A stretch of DNA of 10,726 nt from Bacteroidales bacterium (lineage in GTDB: Bacteria; Bacteroidota; Bacteroidia; Bacteroidales; GCA-2748055): assembly GCA_023135025.1 (NCBI GenBank), contig JAGLTY010000040.1, positions 1 to 10,726 on the forward strand, written 5' to 3'. Below are positions 1-6,221 of this stretch, in pieces. The notes below the pieces were generated by a model, which worked only from the letters and a program-made list of their open reading frames with translations, ran no database searches and was not told where the DNA came from. Numbering within the stretch: the first letter of the stretch is position 1; the number at the start of each line of letters is the position of its first letter. The position numbers were made by a program, and so were the translations under genes.

Positions 1-139
1 TGGCTGTGGCCGTATATGAATAGGGCGAATCCTCCGTTGCCGTGGTGACCGGAGTGGATGTGATCGTAGGGGCGGTTTGGGCATAGGTCGCCAAAGAAAG
101 AAACAACAGGGTCAGTATGGATAATATGAACTTTTTCAT
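1..139 (-). CDS. Exported Ig/cadherin-like repeat protein, N-terminal fragment (runs off left edge)
   Basis: Reading leftwards from an ATG at 139-137, the frame stays open for 46 codons to the window edge. The N-terminus is MKKFILSILTLLFLSLATYAQ, which is a typical signal peptide: two lysines, a hydrophobic core, and a probable cut before Gln near residue 21. It is followed by APTITSTPVTTATEDSPYSY. The pattern 'I-T-S-x-P-x-T-x-A-x-E-x-x-x-Y-x-Y' matches the start of putative Ig/dystroglycan-type cadherin repeats (He_PIG-like), which usually occur in tandem in large secreted or surface proteins of Bacteroidota. Such proteins often end in a type IX sorting domain, but the C-terminus is outside the window, so that is inference. 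No Shine-Dalgarno site is visible. The start is secure because the signal peptide begins there. Ligand and function are unknown. Confidence 0.8.
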   Translation of the reverse strand, partial: MKKFILSILTLLFLSLATYAQTAPTITSTPVTTATEDSPYSYTATA

Positions 140-249
140 TTTGTACCTGGTATGTGAGTTACTCCATCCAAATGAATCTGAGAAACCAATTCCTTTGATG
201 GTTCAAAGTCAGGATGATGATCATTCCAATAAACGCTCTGATTTCTTAA

Positions 250-288
250 TGCAATTTGCAATAAAAAACGTCTTTTTTATAATATAAA
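250..288. repeat. Three adjacent AT-rich palindromes
   Basis: Three perfect inverted repeats follow one another. TGCAA-T-TTGCA lies at 250-260. ATAAAAAA-CGTC-TTTTTTAT lies at 261-280, with 8-bp arms and a 4-nt loop. TTTATA-A-TATAAA lies at 276-288 and overlaps the second. The middle one, an A-run stem followed by a T-run on either strand, resembles a weak bidirectional intrinsic terminator and could end the leftward TVP38-family transcript. The pure A/T stem makes this uncertain. The region also contains the string TATAAT at 278-283, so a promoter role is an alternative. Confidence 0.4.
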
Positions 289-316
289 TTGACCAAATAG
301 CGTCTAATTGAGAATC

Positions 317-341
317 TCCTTTTGTGTCAGTGACGAAAGGA
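317..341 (+). repeat. Stem-loop, 9-bp stem with one G-U pair
   Basis: TCCTTTTGT at 317-325 pairs with ACGAAAGGA at 333-341 around a 7-nt loop GTCAGTG. On the plus-strand RNA the only irregular pair is a G-U. On the minus strand that position becomes an A-C mismatch, so the structure is better as a plus-strand RNA. No T-run follows on either side, so it is not a standard intrinsic terminator. Its role is unknown. Confidence 0.35.
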
Positions 342-490
342 ATAGGGATTGATAATATTAATCATTTGAAATAGAGGTGAATAAAATTTGAAAATAGGAT
401 GCCTAAACTGGAGATGTCAAGGTTCTGGACCGGAAAGAAGAGGTTTCAATTTTGACGAATTTATCTCATGTTTTTTTGAACCTGTTTTGA

Positions 491-1201
491 CTAGCTTTTG
501 AATGGTATCCCCTTCAGGGTTGTGAATTTCTTCCTGCGGTTCTGCCGTATTCTGAGCAGAATGAAAACCAGCAGTAGGAGCAGGATAAATGCGCCGATAA
601 TGGCTGCCTGCCAGGTGCGGGTTTCGGGCGTGGAGAGGAGGATTACTTCGTGTTTGATCAGGTAGCCGGTAAGAACATTAATAAGACACTCCGGTATTAA
701 TCCGATCATGGTTCCCAGTAGGTAGGAGCGGGTGGTGATGTTGCTGAGGGGAAAGCTGAAATTGATCAGGTTGGTGGGGATGATATAGACGCCCCGGCTA
801 ACAACTACGCTCCAGAGCCCATGTTTTCCGATCCTTTTGTTGATTCGTTTGATCAGTTTTTTCTCTCCGTATTTCTCTCTGAAATAGCCGGTAAAGGCTG
901 AGCGGACCATAAAAAAAGAGGCCATTACCGCAAGTACATTCACCCCCCAGCAGATCAGCAGGGCGGGGGTAAAGTTAAGCAGGAAACCAATGGCCATGGA
1001 GAGGTAAAGGATGGGAAGCCCGGAGAGCGTGCTGAGCAGTGTAAGGACACTGATCAGAAGTACCAGGAACACAATCCGCTGATCGGTAACCACGATCCGT
1101 TCAAAAAGCAGGGATTGTGCATCGGTTCCGGCGGTAAGCCAGATAAAGATCCCCACCGTAACCAGGATAAATGTGATAATAACAATCCGCAACTGTTTCA
1201 C
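491..1201 (-). CDS. TVP38/TMEM64 family (VTT domain) inner-membrane protein
   Basis: This 236-residue membrane protein has hydrophobic segments near residues 5-23, 41-60, 63-97, 132-150, 160-182 and 198-217. The block SRGVYIIPTNLINFSFPL (about 135-152), followed by 'TRSYLLGTMIGLIPECLINVL' character to about 177, is the conserved VTT/SNARE-associated core of the TVP38/TMEM64 group. The wider DedA/VTT superfamily includes lipid scramblases and carrier-lipid flippases. Transport of undecaprenyl phosphate or phospholipid is established for some relatives, but the substrate here is not inferable. A basic tail (RIRQNRRKK, about 217-225) should be cytoplasmic. The start is GTG at 1201; an in-frame stop lies three codons upstream, so no longer N-terminus is possible. 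The gene follows the T9SS cargo gene in the same direction, separated by 49 bases that hold the heptad repeat array, and the two may be co-transcribed. Confidence 0.85.
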   Translation of the reverse strand: MKQLRIVIITFILVTVGIFIWLTAGTDAQSLLFERIVVTDQRIVFLVLLISVLTLLSTLSGLPILYLSMAIGFLLNFTPALLICWGVNVLAVMASFFMVRSAFTGYFREKYGEKKLIKRINKRIGKHGLWSVVVSRGVYIIPTNLINFSFPLSNITTRSYLLGTMIGLIPECLINVLTGYLIKHEVILLSTPETRTWQAAIIGAFILLLLLVFILLRIRQNRRKKFTTLKGIPFKS

Positions 1202-1213
1202 TACAAGCTATTT

Positions 1214-1255
1214 AACTGGGCGCTAGGCACTAAACACAAGGCATTAGGCACTAAA
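1214..1255. repeat. Six-unit heptanucleotide tandem repeat
   Basis: Read in 7-base units on the plus strand, 1214-1255 is AACTGGG, CGCTAGG, CACTAAA, CACAAGG, CATTAGG, CACTAAA. These are six degenerate copies of a CACTARR consensus (YYTAGTG on the coding minus strand). The array begins within the stop codon of the upstream T9SS cargo gene (CTA at 1251-1253) and ends 12 bases before the GTG of the TVP38-family gene. It therefore occupies most of the spacer between the two genes. The period of seven without spacers distinguishes it from a CRISPR array. Confidence 0.65.
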
Positions 1256-2744
1256 AACCACCTTTGTGCCGGTAGAGGTATAACCAACCTGTGTAAAGTG
1301 TATTGGACTCCCCTTCGGGGGGCTCGTCCGGACTGGTGCCTCCCGTGGATCCACCCGTCCCACTGTTTCCACGGTTCAGCTTCCACTGTTCGATGATGCT
1401 GGGGTCGCTGTATTCTACGCCATCATACCCCATGGCTTCCACCACAAAATAGTACTGTCCCTCGGGGGCCCTGCGGTTGCTGTTGTGCATATTACCATCC
1501 CAACCGTCCCAGGAATAGATATCATCAATCTTCCTTTTATAGACCACCTTCCCGGTACGGTCCACAATGGTGACCCTGCACGATTCCAGCGACTGGTGCT
1601 TGAATATAAAATAGTCATTGGTACCATCCCCGTTGGGGGAGAATACATTGGGAATGGCCAGCTGGGAAGGCACAACATGAATGGCCTCCACAAGACTGAA
1701 GGTGTCGGAACAGCTCTCCTCACTGATAGAGACCATATAGGGATAGTAATACTTATTAGCTGCTTCGTATGTATACTCCGTGAGTGTCTCCAGGTCGTAG
1801 GTGGTTTCACTCTCCAGGATCCCTCCCACAGTATCCAGGTATACCCAGTTGAAAGTGGCACCATTCAGCGACTCATTAATGAACCTGACAGTGAGCATGG
1901 CATCCAGACTTCCCTTCTCCGCGCTCCAGTCCCCGGTCAGATCTGCACTGTATTCTCCGGTAATCTTATCGAGGTACTCCACACTGAATTGGGCCTTGGT
2001 CTGAATGCTTTCATAAAAGAGTGTATCCACGTCTGTCATCCCGAAATCGTCGGTGGCCGACAGGTAGTACTCTGTATCCCTGTAGGGTGGGTTATAGGAT
2101 ATATTGGGCCGCAGCACAACGGTATCATTGGGAATATCCAGATCAGCGTTGTCCGAGGTCCATTTGAAACTGAAACCGAGCGGCCTGGTGATCATTTCAT
2201 GCGACAGGGGATCGTAATAGACCAGGGTGTCGGAGAAGACATATCCGGCCAGGGCAATATAGTCGCAGGTATATAGATATTCCGGCAGTGTTCCTTCATT
2301 GGTTTGCGCCACACTGTCACGAAAATGATCCAGCATGACCCACGACATCATTGTGGTATCTGTGTCTGTGCCGTTCCAGATCCTGACCCTGTAGCCCCCT
2401 TCATCAAGATTGGATACCGATGAGGAAGTGGTTCCTGTTTCACTGCTGAATGCGGGGTCAAAGCCGCTGATGGCGGGATTGTACCTGCTCCATTCAAAAT
2501 TGAAGATGCCGGCACCAGGATAGTTGGCGGTTAATGATCCGGGTTTGCTCCCTTTGTTCAACTGGTAGAAGACAAAGAGGGGATCCTCTGCAGGGTTCCC
2601 TGTAGGATAGGTAAGTAATTCCAAATGATCGGCGGAGGTTGAGGTAATCTGTGCCACAGTTTCCTGCATTGAAAACAGGGCCACGATCAATCCCGCCGCC
2701 AACCACAAAAGATACTTTTTATTAACCGCTCCGGGTAATGTCAT
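1251..2744 (-). CDS. Secreted protein with type IX secretion (gliding-type, CHU_C) C-terminal domain
   Basis: This 497-residue exported protein starts with a signal peptide (KKYLLWLAAGLIVALFS core at residues 9-25, probable cleavage at AQ near 31/32). The middle, about 35-355, is beta-rich with Ig/PKD-like character: regular 'W/F-x-W/Y', 'G-x-Y-x-V' and 'D-T' patterns, and few cysteines (160, 345, 389). The C-terminal domain begins with IPNVFSPNGDGTND at 364-377 and continues with VTIVDRTGKVVYKRK, WDGWDG (412-417) and GQYYFVVEAMGYDGVEYSD. This is the hallmark of the gliding-motility-associated C-terminal domain that targets proteins to the type IX system (type B, PorP/SprF-dependent in studied cases). 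The final strand, YTGWLYLYR (484-492), is separated from the rest by an unusual Gly/Ser/Thr-rich insert. The binding partner is unknown. The ATG at 2744 is chosen because it precedes the signal peptide. Confidence 0.85.
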   Translation of the reverse strand: MTLPGAVNKKYLLWLAAGLIVALFSMQETVAQITSTSADHLELLTYPTGNPAEDPLFVFYQLNKGSKPGSLTANYPGAGIFNFEWSRYNPAISGFDPAFSSETGTTSSSVSNLDEGGYRVRIWNGTDTDTTMMSWVMLDHFRDSVAQTNEGTLPEYLYTCDYIALAGYVFSDTLVYYDPLSHEMITRPLGFSFKWTSDNADLDIPNDTVVLRPNISYNPPYRDTEYYLSATDDFGMTDVDTLFYESIQTKAQFSVEYLDKITGEYSADLTGDWSAEKGSLDAMLTVRFINESLNGATFNWVYLDTVGGILESETTYDLETLTEYTYEAANKYYYPYMVSISEESCSDTFSLVEAIHVVPSQLAIPNVFSPNGDGTNDYFIFKHQSLESCRVTIVDRTGKVVYKRKIDDIYSWDGWDGNMHNSNRRAPEGQYYFVVEAMGYDGVEYSDPSIIEQWKLNRGNSGTGGSTGGTSPDEPPEGESNTLYTGWLYLYRHKGGF

Positions 2745-2920
2745 TATGAATGTTTATTCTATAAACGAATTATTGCCAAATTATTATACAAACAGCGGGG
2801 CCGTAAAAATGCAACTTTTAGATAGACTGTGCAATAATTTATGCTTTCCTGTGCGATTACAGGTGATTATTATTCATCAACATATACTAACTTAGTCGGC
2901 CCATTAAAACAGAGGAGCAG
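2745..2920. promoter_or_regulatory. Divergent intergenic region between the T9SS cargo gene and uvrD
   Basis: These 176 bases lie between two divergently transcribed genes and must hold both promoters. No exact TAnnTTTG element is visible. On the minus strand near 2783-2795 the string TATAATAATTTGG has a one-base-short version of the Bacteroidota -7 box as well as TATAAT. A perfect 6-bp palindrome, GTTTAT-TCT-ATAAAC (2752-2766), sits 7 bases upstream of the leftward start codon. A smaller inverted repeat, CCTGT-GCGATT-ACAGG, is at 2848-2863. Assignment of either promoter is tentative. Confidence 0.4.
2911..2917 (+). promoter_or_regulatory. Shine-Dalgarno-like site before the GTG start of uvrD
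   Basis: AGAGGAG ends three bases before the GTG at 2921. Other genes in the window have no comparable purine-rich site, as expected for Bacteroidota. This one therefore helps to fix the start, although its spacing is shorter than usual. In-frame TAA at 2888-2890 and the absence of an upstream ATG or TTG in frame leave GTG as the best choice. Confidence 0.45.
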
Positions 2921-5230
2921 GTGGAAGCTATCAGGAAGGATTTGAACGAGGCACAGCAGGAAGCAGTATTGAACCATAAAGGTCCTGCACTGGTCATTGC
3001 CGGGGCGGGATCGGGTAAGACACGGGTATTGACCTACCGGATTGCCTACCTGCTCTCCATGGGGATCCCCCCTGCGAGAATTCTTGCCCTCACTTTCACC
3101 AATAAGGCGGCCAACGAGATGAAGGAGCGGATTGCCGCCATGGTTTCGCCCGATCTGGCCCGTAACCTCTGGATGGGAACTTTTCACTCCCTTTTTGCAA
3201 GGATGCTTCGCCGGGAGGCTGAAGTGCTCGGATTTCCCTCCAATTTTACCATCTACGATACCATCGATTCACGCAGTCTGGTGAAGACCATTGTCAGGGA
3301 ACTCAATCTCGATGAAAAAATTTACAAACCGGCCGAGGTGTTTGGACGCATCTCTGCCGCTAAGAATAACCTGGTTACCCCCGATGTATACCTGGGCAGT
3401 GGCGAGTTCCAGGTACGTGATCAGATATCGCGTCGTCCGCGACTGGGCGAGGTGTATGACCGTTATGTGAAGCGCTGCAAACATTTTGGAGCCATGGACT
3501 TCGACGACCTGTTGTTACAGACCAACCTGCTGTTCAGGGACCATCCGGCGGTGCTAGACAGGTACAGGGAGTCGTTCGATTACGTGCTTGTGGATGAGTA
3601 CCAGGACACCAACTACTCCCAGTACCTGATTGTGAAAAAACTTTCCGAGGTTCATCGCAACCTCTGTGTTGTGGGGGATGACGCCCAGAGCATCTATTCG
3701 TTCAGGGGAGCACGTATCGAGAATATGCTGAACTTTAAAAATGACTACCCCGACTACCGTATCTTTAAACTGGAACAGAACTACCGTTCCACCCAAACCA
3801 TTGTCAATGCGGCCAACAGTGTGATCAAAAAGAACAGGGGACAGATATCCAAGGAGGTCTTCTCGAAGAATGAAAATGGCGAACGCATACGCGTGGTGAA
3901 GGCCTCGGACGACCGGGAGGAGGGATTCCTGGTGGCCGGACACATCTCGGATCTGCGTTTCAGAGAGCAGCTGGAACATAAAGATTTTGCCATACTCTAC
4001 CGGACCAATGCACAGAGCCGGATCTTTGAGGAGAGTCTTCGCCGAATGAACATTCCGTACAAGGTATTTGGATCGCTCTCATTTTATCAGCGCAAAGAGA
4101 TTAAGGACCTGCTGGCCTATTTCCGAATTACGGTCAACCCCAGGGACGATGAGTCCATGAAACGGATCATCAACTACCCCATGCGCGGGATAGGGAAGAC
4201 TACCCTTGAGAAGCTGAATGGCTATGCGGAAAAGCTCGATTCCCATATCTGGGATGTATTGACGCACCTCGACCAGGTCAATCTGGGATTCAATAAGGGA
4301 ACCCTGACCAAGTTGCAGGGATTCACCCGGATGATCAAAGGTTTCCGGCAGCACCTGCAGGAGATGGAGGCCTTCGATCTGGCCTACACCATTGCCAACG
4401 AAACGGGAATCATCAGGGACCTTCAATCGGACAGGACCCCTGAGAATGTGAGCAGGTATGAGAACATTGAGGAGCTGCTCAACGGGATCAAGGTTTTTAC
4501 GGATGATCCGGAGAGGGAGGGAGAGATGAACCTCGGTAATTACCTGCAGGAGGTGACGCTGATGACCGATGCTGACCAGGAGAAGGAGGAGGAGCGGAAC
4601 AGGGTGTCCATAATGACCATCCATTCGGCCAAAGGGCTCGAATTCAAACACCTGGTGATTGCAGGAGTGGAGGAGGAGCTCTTCCCCTCGCAGATGAGCA
4701 CCGACAATCCCAAGGAGCTGGAAGAGGAGCGCAGGCTCTTTTACGTGGCCCTGACCAGGGCCGAGAAGAGCGCCATCATCACTTATGCGGCGCAGCGATA
4801 TAAATGGGGCATTCAGAATGCCTGTTCCCCCAGCCGCTTTATCAAGGAGATCGATACCAAATACCTGGAGCTTCCACCCGATTTCTACCCGGTGGTTCCT
4901 GGCAACGGAACCGGAGGGGGCGAAAAAGAGAAATTTGTTCCTGAAGCCTACCGCAAAGCGATGGAGAAGAGAAGAGAACCCGCTCAGATCCAGTCGGGCG
5001 GTCGCAGGCTGGTCAATACGAACCAGGCAGTATCACAGCCTCCCAAAAATTTCATCCCTTCCGATTCCGGGATGATCAAAGTGGGCACAAAGGTGGAGCA
5101 TCCCCGTTTTGGAATTGGTGAGGTACATCAATTGGAGGGCACAGGCTCCAATATCAAGGCCACAGTGCTTTTCCCCATCGGAACCAAGCAGCTCCTGCTC
5201 AAGTTTGCCAAGCTCAGGGTGGTTGAGTAG
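2921..5230 (+). CDS. uvrD: UvrD/PcrA-type superfamily 1A 3'-5' DNA helicase
   Basis: This 769-residue ATP-dependent helicase has all SF1A signatures in order: Q-motif LNEAQQEAV (8-16), Walker A AGAGSGKT (27-34), motif Ia TFTNKAA, Walker B DEYQD (225-229), motif III GDDAQSIYSFRG (252-263), motif IV QNYRST, motif V TIHSAKGLEF (566-575) and motif VI VALTRAE with Arg613. A linker (about 672-713) leads to the C-terminal KVGTKVEHPRFGIGEV module, the Tudor-like domain by which PcrA/UvrD contacts RNA polymerase. In known relatives the enzyme unwinds DNA in nucleotide excision and mismatch repair, strips RecA, and backtracks polymerase. Length and domain order are normal and nothing is missing. Whether it is orthologous to E. 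coli UvrD or to Gram-positive PcrA cannot be settled by eye. The start is GTG with a purine-rich site before it. The downstream toxin-antitoxin module begins 48 bases after its TAG. Confidence 0.95.
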   Translation: MEAIRKDLNEAQQEAVLNHKGPALVIAGAGSGKTRVLTYRIAYLLSMGIPPARILALTFTNKAANEMKERIAAMVSPDLARNLWMGTFHSLFARMLRREAEVLGFPSNFTIYDTIDSRSLVKTIVRELNLDEKIYKPAEVFGRISAAKNNLVTPDVYLGSGEFQVRDQISRRPRLGEVYDRYVKRCKHFGAMDFDDLLLQTNLLFRDHPAVLDRYRESFDYVLVDEYQDTNYSQYLIVKKLSEVHRNLCVVGDDAQSIYSFRGARIENMLNFKNDYPDYRIFKLEQNYRSTQTIVNAANSVIKKNRGQISKEVFSKNENGERIRVVKASDDREEGFLVAGHISDLRFREQLEHKDFAILYRTNAQSRIFEESLRRMNIPYKVFGSLSFYQRKEIKDLLAYFRITVNPRDDESMKRIINYPMRGIGKTTLEKLNGYAEKLDSHIWDVLTHLDQVNLGFNKGTLTKLQGFTRMIKGFRQHLQEMEAFDLAYTIANETGIIRDLQSDRTPENVSRYENIEELLNGIKVFTDDPEREGEMNLGNYLQEVTLMTDADQEKEEERNRVSIMTIHSAKGLEFKHLVIAGVEEELFPSQMSTDNPKELEEERRLFYVALTRAEKSAIITYAAQRYKWGIQNACSPSRFIKEIDTKYLELPPDFYPVVPGNGTGGGEKEKFVPEAYRKAMEKRREPAQIQSGGRRLVNTNQAVSQPPKNFIPSDSGMIKVGTKVEHPRFGIGEVHQLEGTGSNIKATVLFPIGTKQLLLKFAKLRVVE

Positions 5231-5241
5231 AAAATTGTTTG

Positions 5242-5249
5242 TATATTTG
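5242..5249 (+). promoter_or_regulatory. Bacteroidota -7 promoter element for the HTH-MNT/HEPN operon
   Basis: TATATTTG matches the Bacteroidota sigma-factor -7 consensus TAnnTTTG exactly and lies 29 bases before the ATG at 5279. A TTG at 5223-5225 is the nearest candidate for the -33 element, but its spacing (16 bases) is shorter than the usual 19-21. The element overlaps the first base of the operator-like palindromes that follow, so a bound repressor would block the promoter. Confidence 0.55.
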
Positions 5250-5279
5250 ACATAAATTGTCAAGACAGAAAATGTCAAA
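5246..5279 (+). promoter_or_regulatory. Putative tandem operator for antitoxin autoregulation
   Basis: The half-sites GACA (5249-5252), TGTC (5258-5261), GACA (5264-5267) and TGTC (5273-5276) form two GACA-N5-TGTC palindromes repeated every 15 bp. The first extends to TTGACA-TAAAT-TGTCAA, and the outermost pair is TTTGACA/TGTCAAA. The block fills the space between the -7 element and the start codon at 5279. Both palindromes share the spacer length and the A-rich spacer. It is the natural target for the XRE-type helix-turn-helix at the N-terminus of the first gene, and its position predicts repression. Binding itself is inferred. Confidence 0.6.
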
Positions 5280-5872
5280 TGTTTTCCCTGGGAGATACCA
5301 TAAGAGAGGCCAGGCTGGAGAAGGAGCTTCCGCTCAGGGTTGTGGCGGCGTACCTGGAAATTGACCAGTCCATCCTCAGTAAAATTGAGTGCGGAAAACG
5401 TAATGCCAGGCGGGACCTGGTCCTCAAACTGGCACACTATTACGAACTGGATCCTGAATATCTAATAAAACTATGGCTAAGTGACCGGATTCTGGATGAA
5501 CTTGTCGGGGAGTCTCATCCCGAGGCCGTGTTACGAGTAGCTGAAGAGGCCCTGGCATACAAAAAATCTGTTCCTGTTAGCAGAGCTTCCCTGCTGAAAC
5601 AGTTCAGGCGGGTCATGGAGGATTTTCCTGCCATTCAGAAAGCCTGGATATTTGGATCTTTTGCAAGGAATGAGGAGGGTCCTTTCAGTGATATTGATAT
5701 TTTGATTGAGGTTCCGGAATCCCTTACATTTAGTTTATTCGATATAGCTGAAGTCAGGAAAAAACTGCAAAATCATACTCCTAAAGAGATCGATCTGGTA
5801 ATGTCCAGAGCACTTAAGCCTGAGGTCCTTGAGCGCGTTATGAAGGAAAGGAGGCTGTTTTATGAAGTCTGA
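5279..5872 (+). CDS. Antitoxin: XRE-type HTH fused to MNT-family nucleotidyltransferase (MntA-like)
   Basis: The protein has 197 residues and two domains. Residues about 5-62 are an XRE/Cro-type helix-turn-helix (TIREARLEKELPLRVVAAYL, then DQSILSKIECGKR, then LVLKLAHYYELDPEYLI). Residues about 105-197 are a minimal nucleotidyltransferase: GSFARNEEGPFSDIDI gives the GSX10DXD motif with G126, S127, D138 and D140, and a third acidic candidate is D172 in KEIDLV. In characterised MNT/HEPN pairs the MNT protein transfers AMP from ATP to a tyrosine of the HEPN toxin and so inactivates it. All residues needed for that are present. The N-terminal HTH is not part of the classical stand-alone MntA and suggests the antitoxin also represses its own operon, consistent with the tandem palindromes just upstream. 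The gene overlaps the toxin gene by 11 bases. The ATG at 5279 gives an intact HTH; an ATG at 5272 is out of frame. Confidence 0.85.
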   Translation: MFSLGDTIREARLEKELPLRVVAAYLEIDQSILSKIECGKRNARRDLVLKLAHYYELDPEYLIKLWLSDRILDELVGESHPEAVLRVAEEALAYKKSVPVSRASLLKQFRRVMEDFPAIQKAWIFGSFARNEEGPFSDIDILIEVPESLTFSLFDIAEVRKKLQNHTPKEIDLVMSRALKPEVLERVMKERRLFYEV

Positions 5873-6206
5873 TAAACAAAGCGGCCAGTTGAGAATCCAT
5901 CATATTCTGAAAGCTATTCAGGATATTCAATCATTTACCTCTGGTATTACTTATGAAGATTTCACAAAGGATGCAAAGATTTATTACGCCTGCCTGTATC
6001 TGTTTGCCATTATCGGGGAGGCTATTGTGCGTATCGATTCAAGTCTTTTGGATAGCTATAATTATCCCTGGTACAAGGTGCGGTCATTTCGAAATTTCAT
6101 CATGCATGAATATCATGCCATAGATGAAAAGGTGGTTTGGGATACCATTGAACAGGAGTTGCCTGAGTTTAGAAAACTTATGGAGCATATTCTGGAAGTC
6201 GGGTAA
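5862..6206 (+). CDS. HEPN-domain RNase toxin (HepT-like, DUF86)
   Basis: This 114-residue, all-helical small protein contains RNFIMHEY (77-84), a perfect RX4HXY signature of HEPN ribonucleases with R77, H82 and Y84. R and H form the RNA-cleaving site, and the tyrosine is the AMP acceptor in characterised HEPN/MNT pairs. The remainder (IHHILKAIQDIQSFTSGITY, YACLYLFAIIGEAIVRI, and DTIEQELPEFRKLMEHIL) matches the DUF86/HepT layout, and the length is normal. Its ATG lies within the last codons of the antitoxin gene (11-base overlap), indicating translational coupling with antitoxin first. The predicted role is a translation- or tRNA-targeting RNase held inactive by its partner and released under stress or phage infection. 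The target RNA cannot be predicted. The DNA is visibly more AT-rich than uvrD or murA, consistent with horizontal acquisition. Confidence 0.85.
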   Translation: MKSDKQSGQLRIHHILKAIQDIQSFTSGITYEDFTKDAKIYYACLYLFAIIGEAIVRIDSSLLDSYNYPWYKVRSFRNFIMHEYHAIDEKVVWDTIEQELPEFRKLMEHILEVG

Positions 6207-6213
6207 AAAAACG

Positions 6214-6221
6214 TACTTTTG
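6214..6221 (+). promoter_or_regulatory. Bacteroidota -7 promoter element for DUF4290-murA
   Basis: TACTTTTG matches TAnnTTTG exactly. It begins 7 bases after the HEPN stop codon and ends 15 bases before the ATG at 6237. A weak -33 candidate, TCTG, lies 19 bases upstream at 6191-6194, inside the HEPN gene. The element would give the core genes a promoter independent of the toxin-antitoxin operon. Confidence 0.5.

Larger units (their letters stand above)
140..490. other. AT-rich intergenic region with clustered palindromes
   Basis: This 351-base gap between two minus-strand genes contains no convincing reading frame. It is clearly more AT-rich than the flanking genes. It holds several close-set inverted repeats (250-260, 261-280, 276-288 and 317-341, described separately). 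It must contain the promoter of the leftward secreted-protein gene and the 3' end of the TVP38-family transcript. I found no exact copy of the Bacteroidota -7 element (CAAAnnTA as read on the plus strand). I saw no RNA gene in it. Confidence 0.6.

Noticed and set aside
278..283. TATAAT as a sigma70 -10 promoter
   Set aside because: The string sits in an A/T-only palindrome where it is expected by chance, and Bacteroidota promoters use TAnnTTTG. No matching upstream box was found.
1214..1255. Possible CRISPR repeats
   Set aside because: The units are only 7 bases, contiguous and without spacers, so this is a simple tandem repeat.
1485..2276. Long plus-strand open frame of 263 codons opposite the T9SS cargo gene
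   Set aside because: It is antisense to a gene with a signal peptide and an unmistakable sorting domain. Its translation shows no domain pattern and looks like mirrored codon usage.
2848..2863. CCTGT-GCGATT-ACAGG stem before uvrD as a terminator or riboswitch
   Set aside because: The 5-bp stem has no T-run, and no gene upstream on the same strand needs terminating. It is too small to call.
4079..4651. Minus-strand open frame of 190 codons inside uvrD
   Set aside because: It lies antisense to conserved helicase motifs. Its sequence has no start context and no domain.
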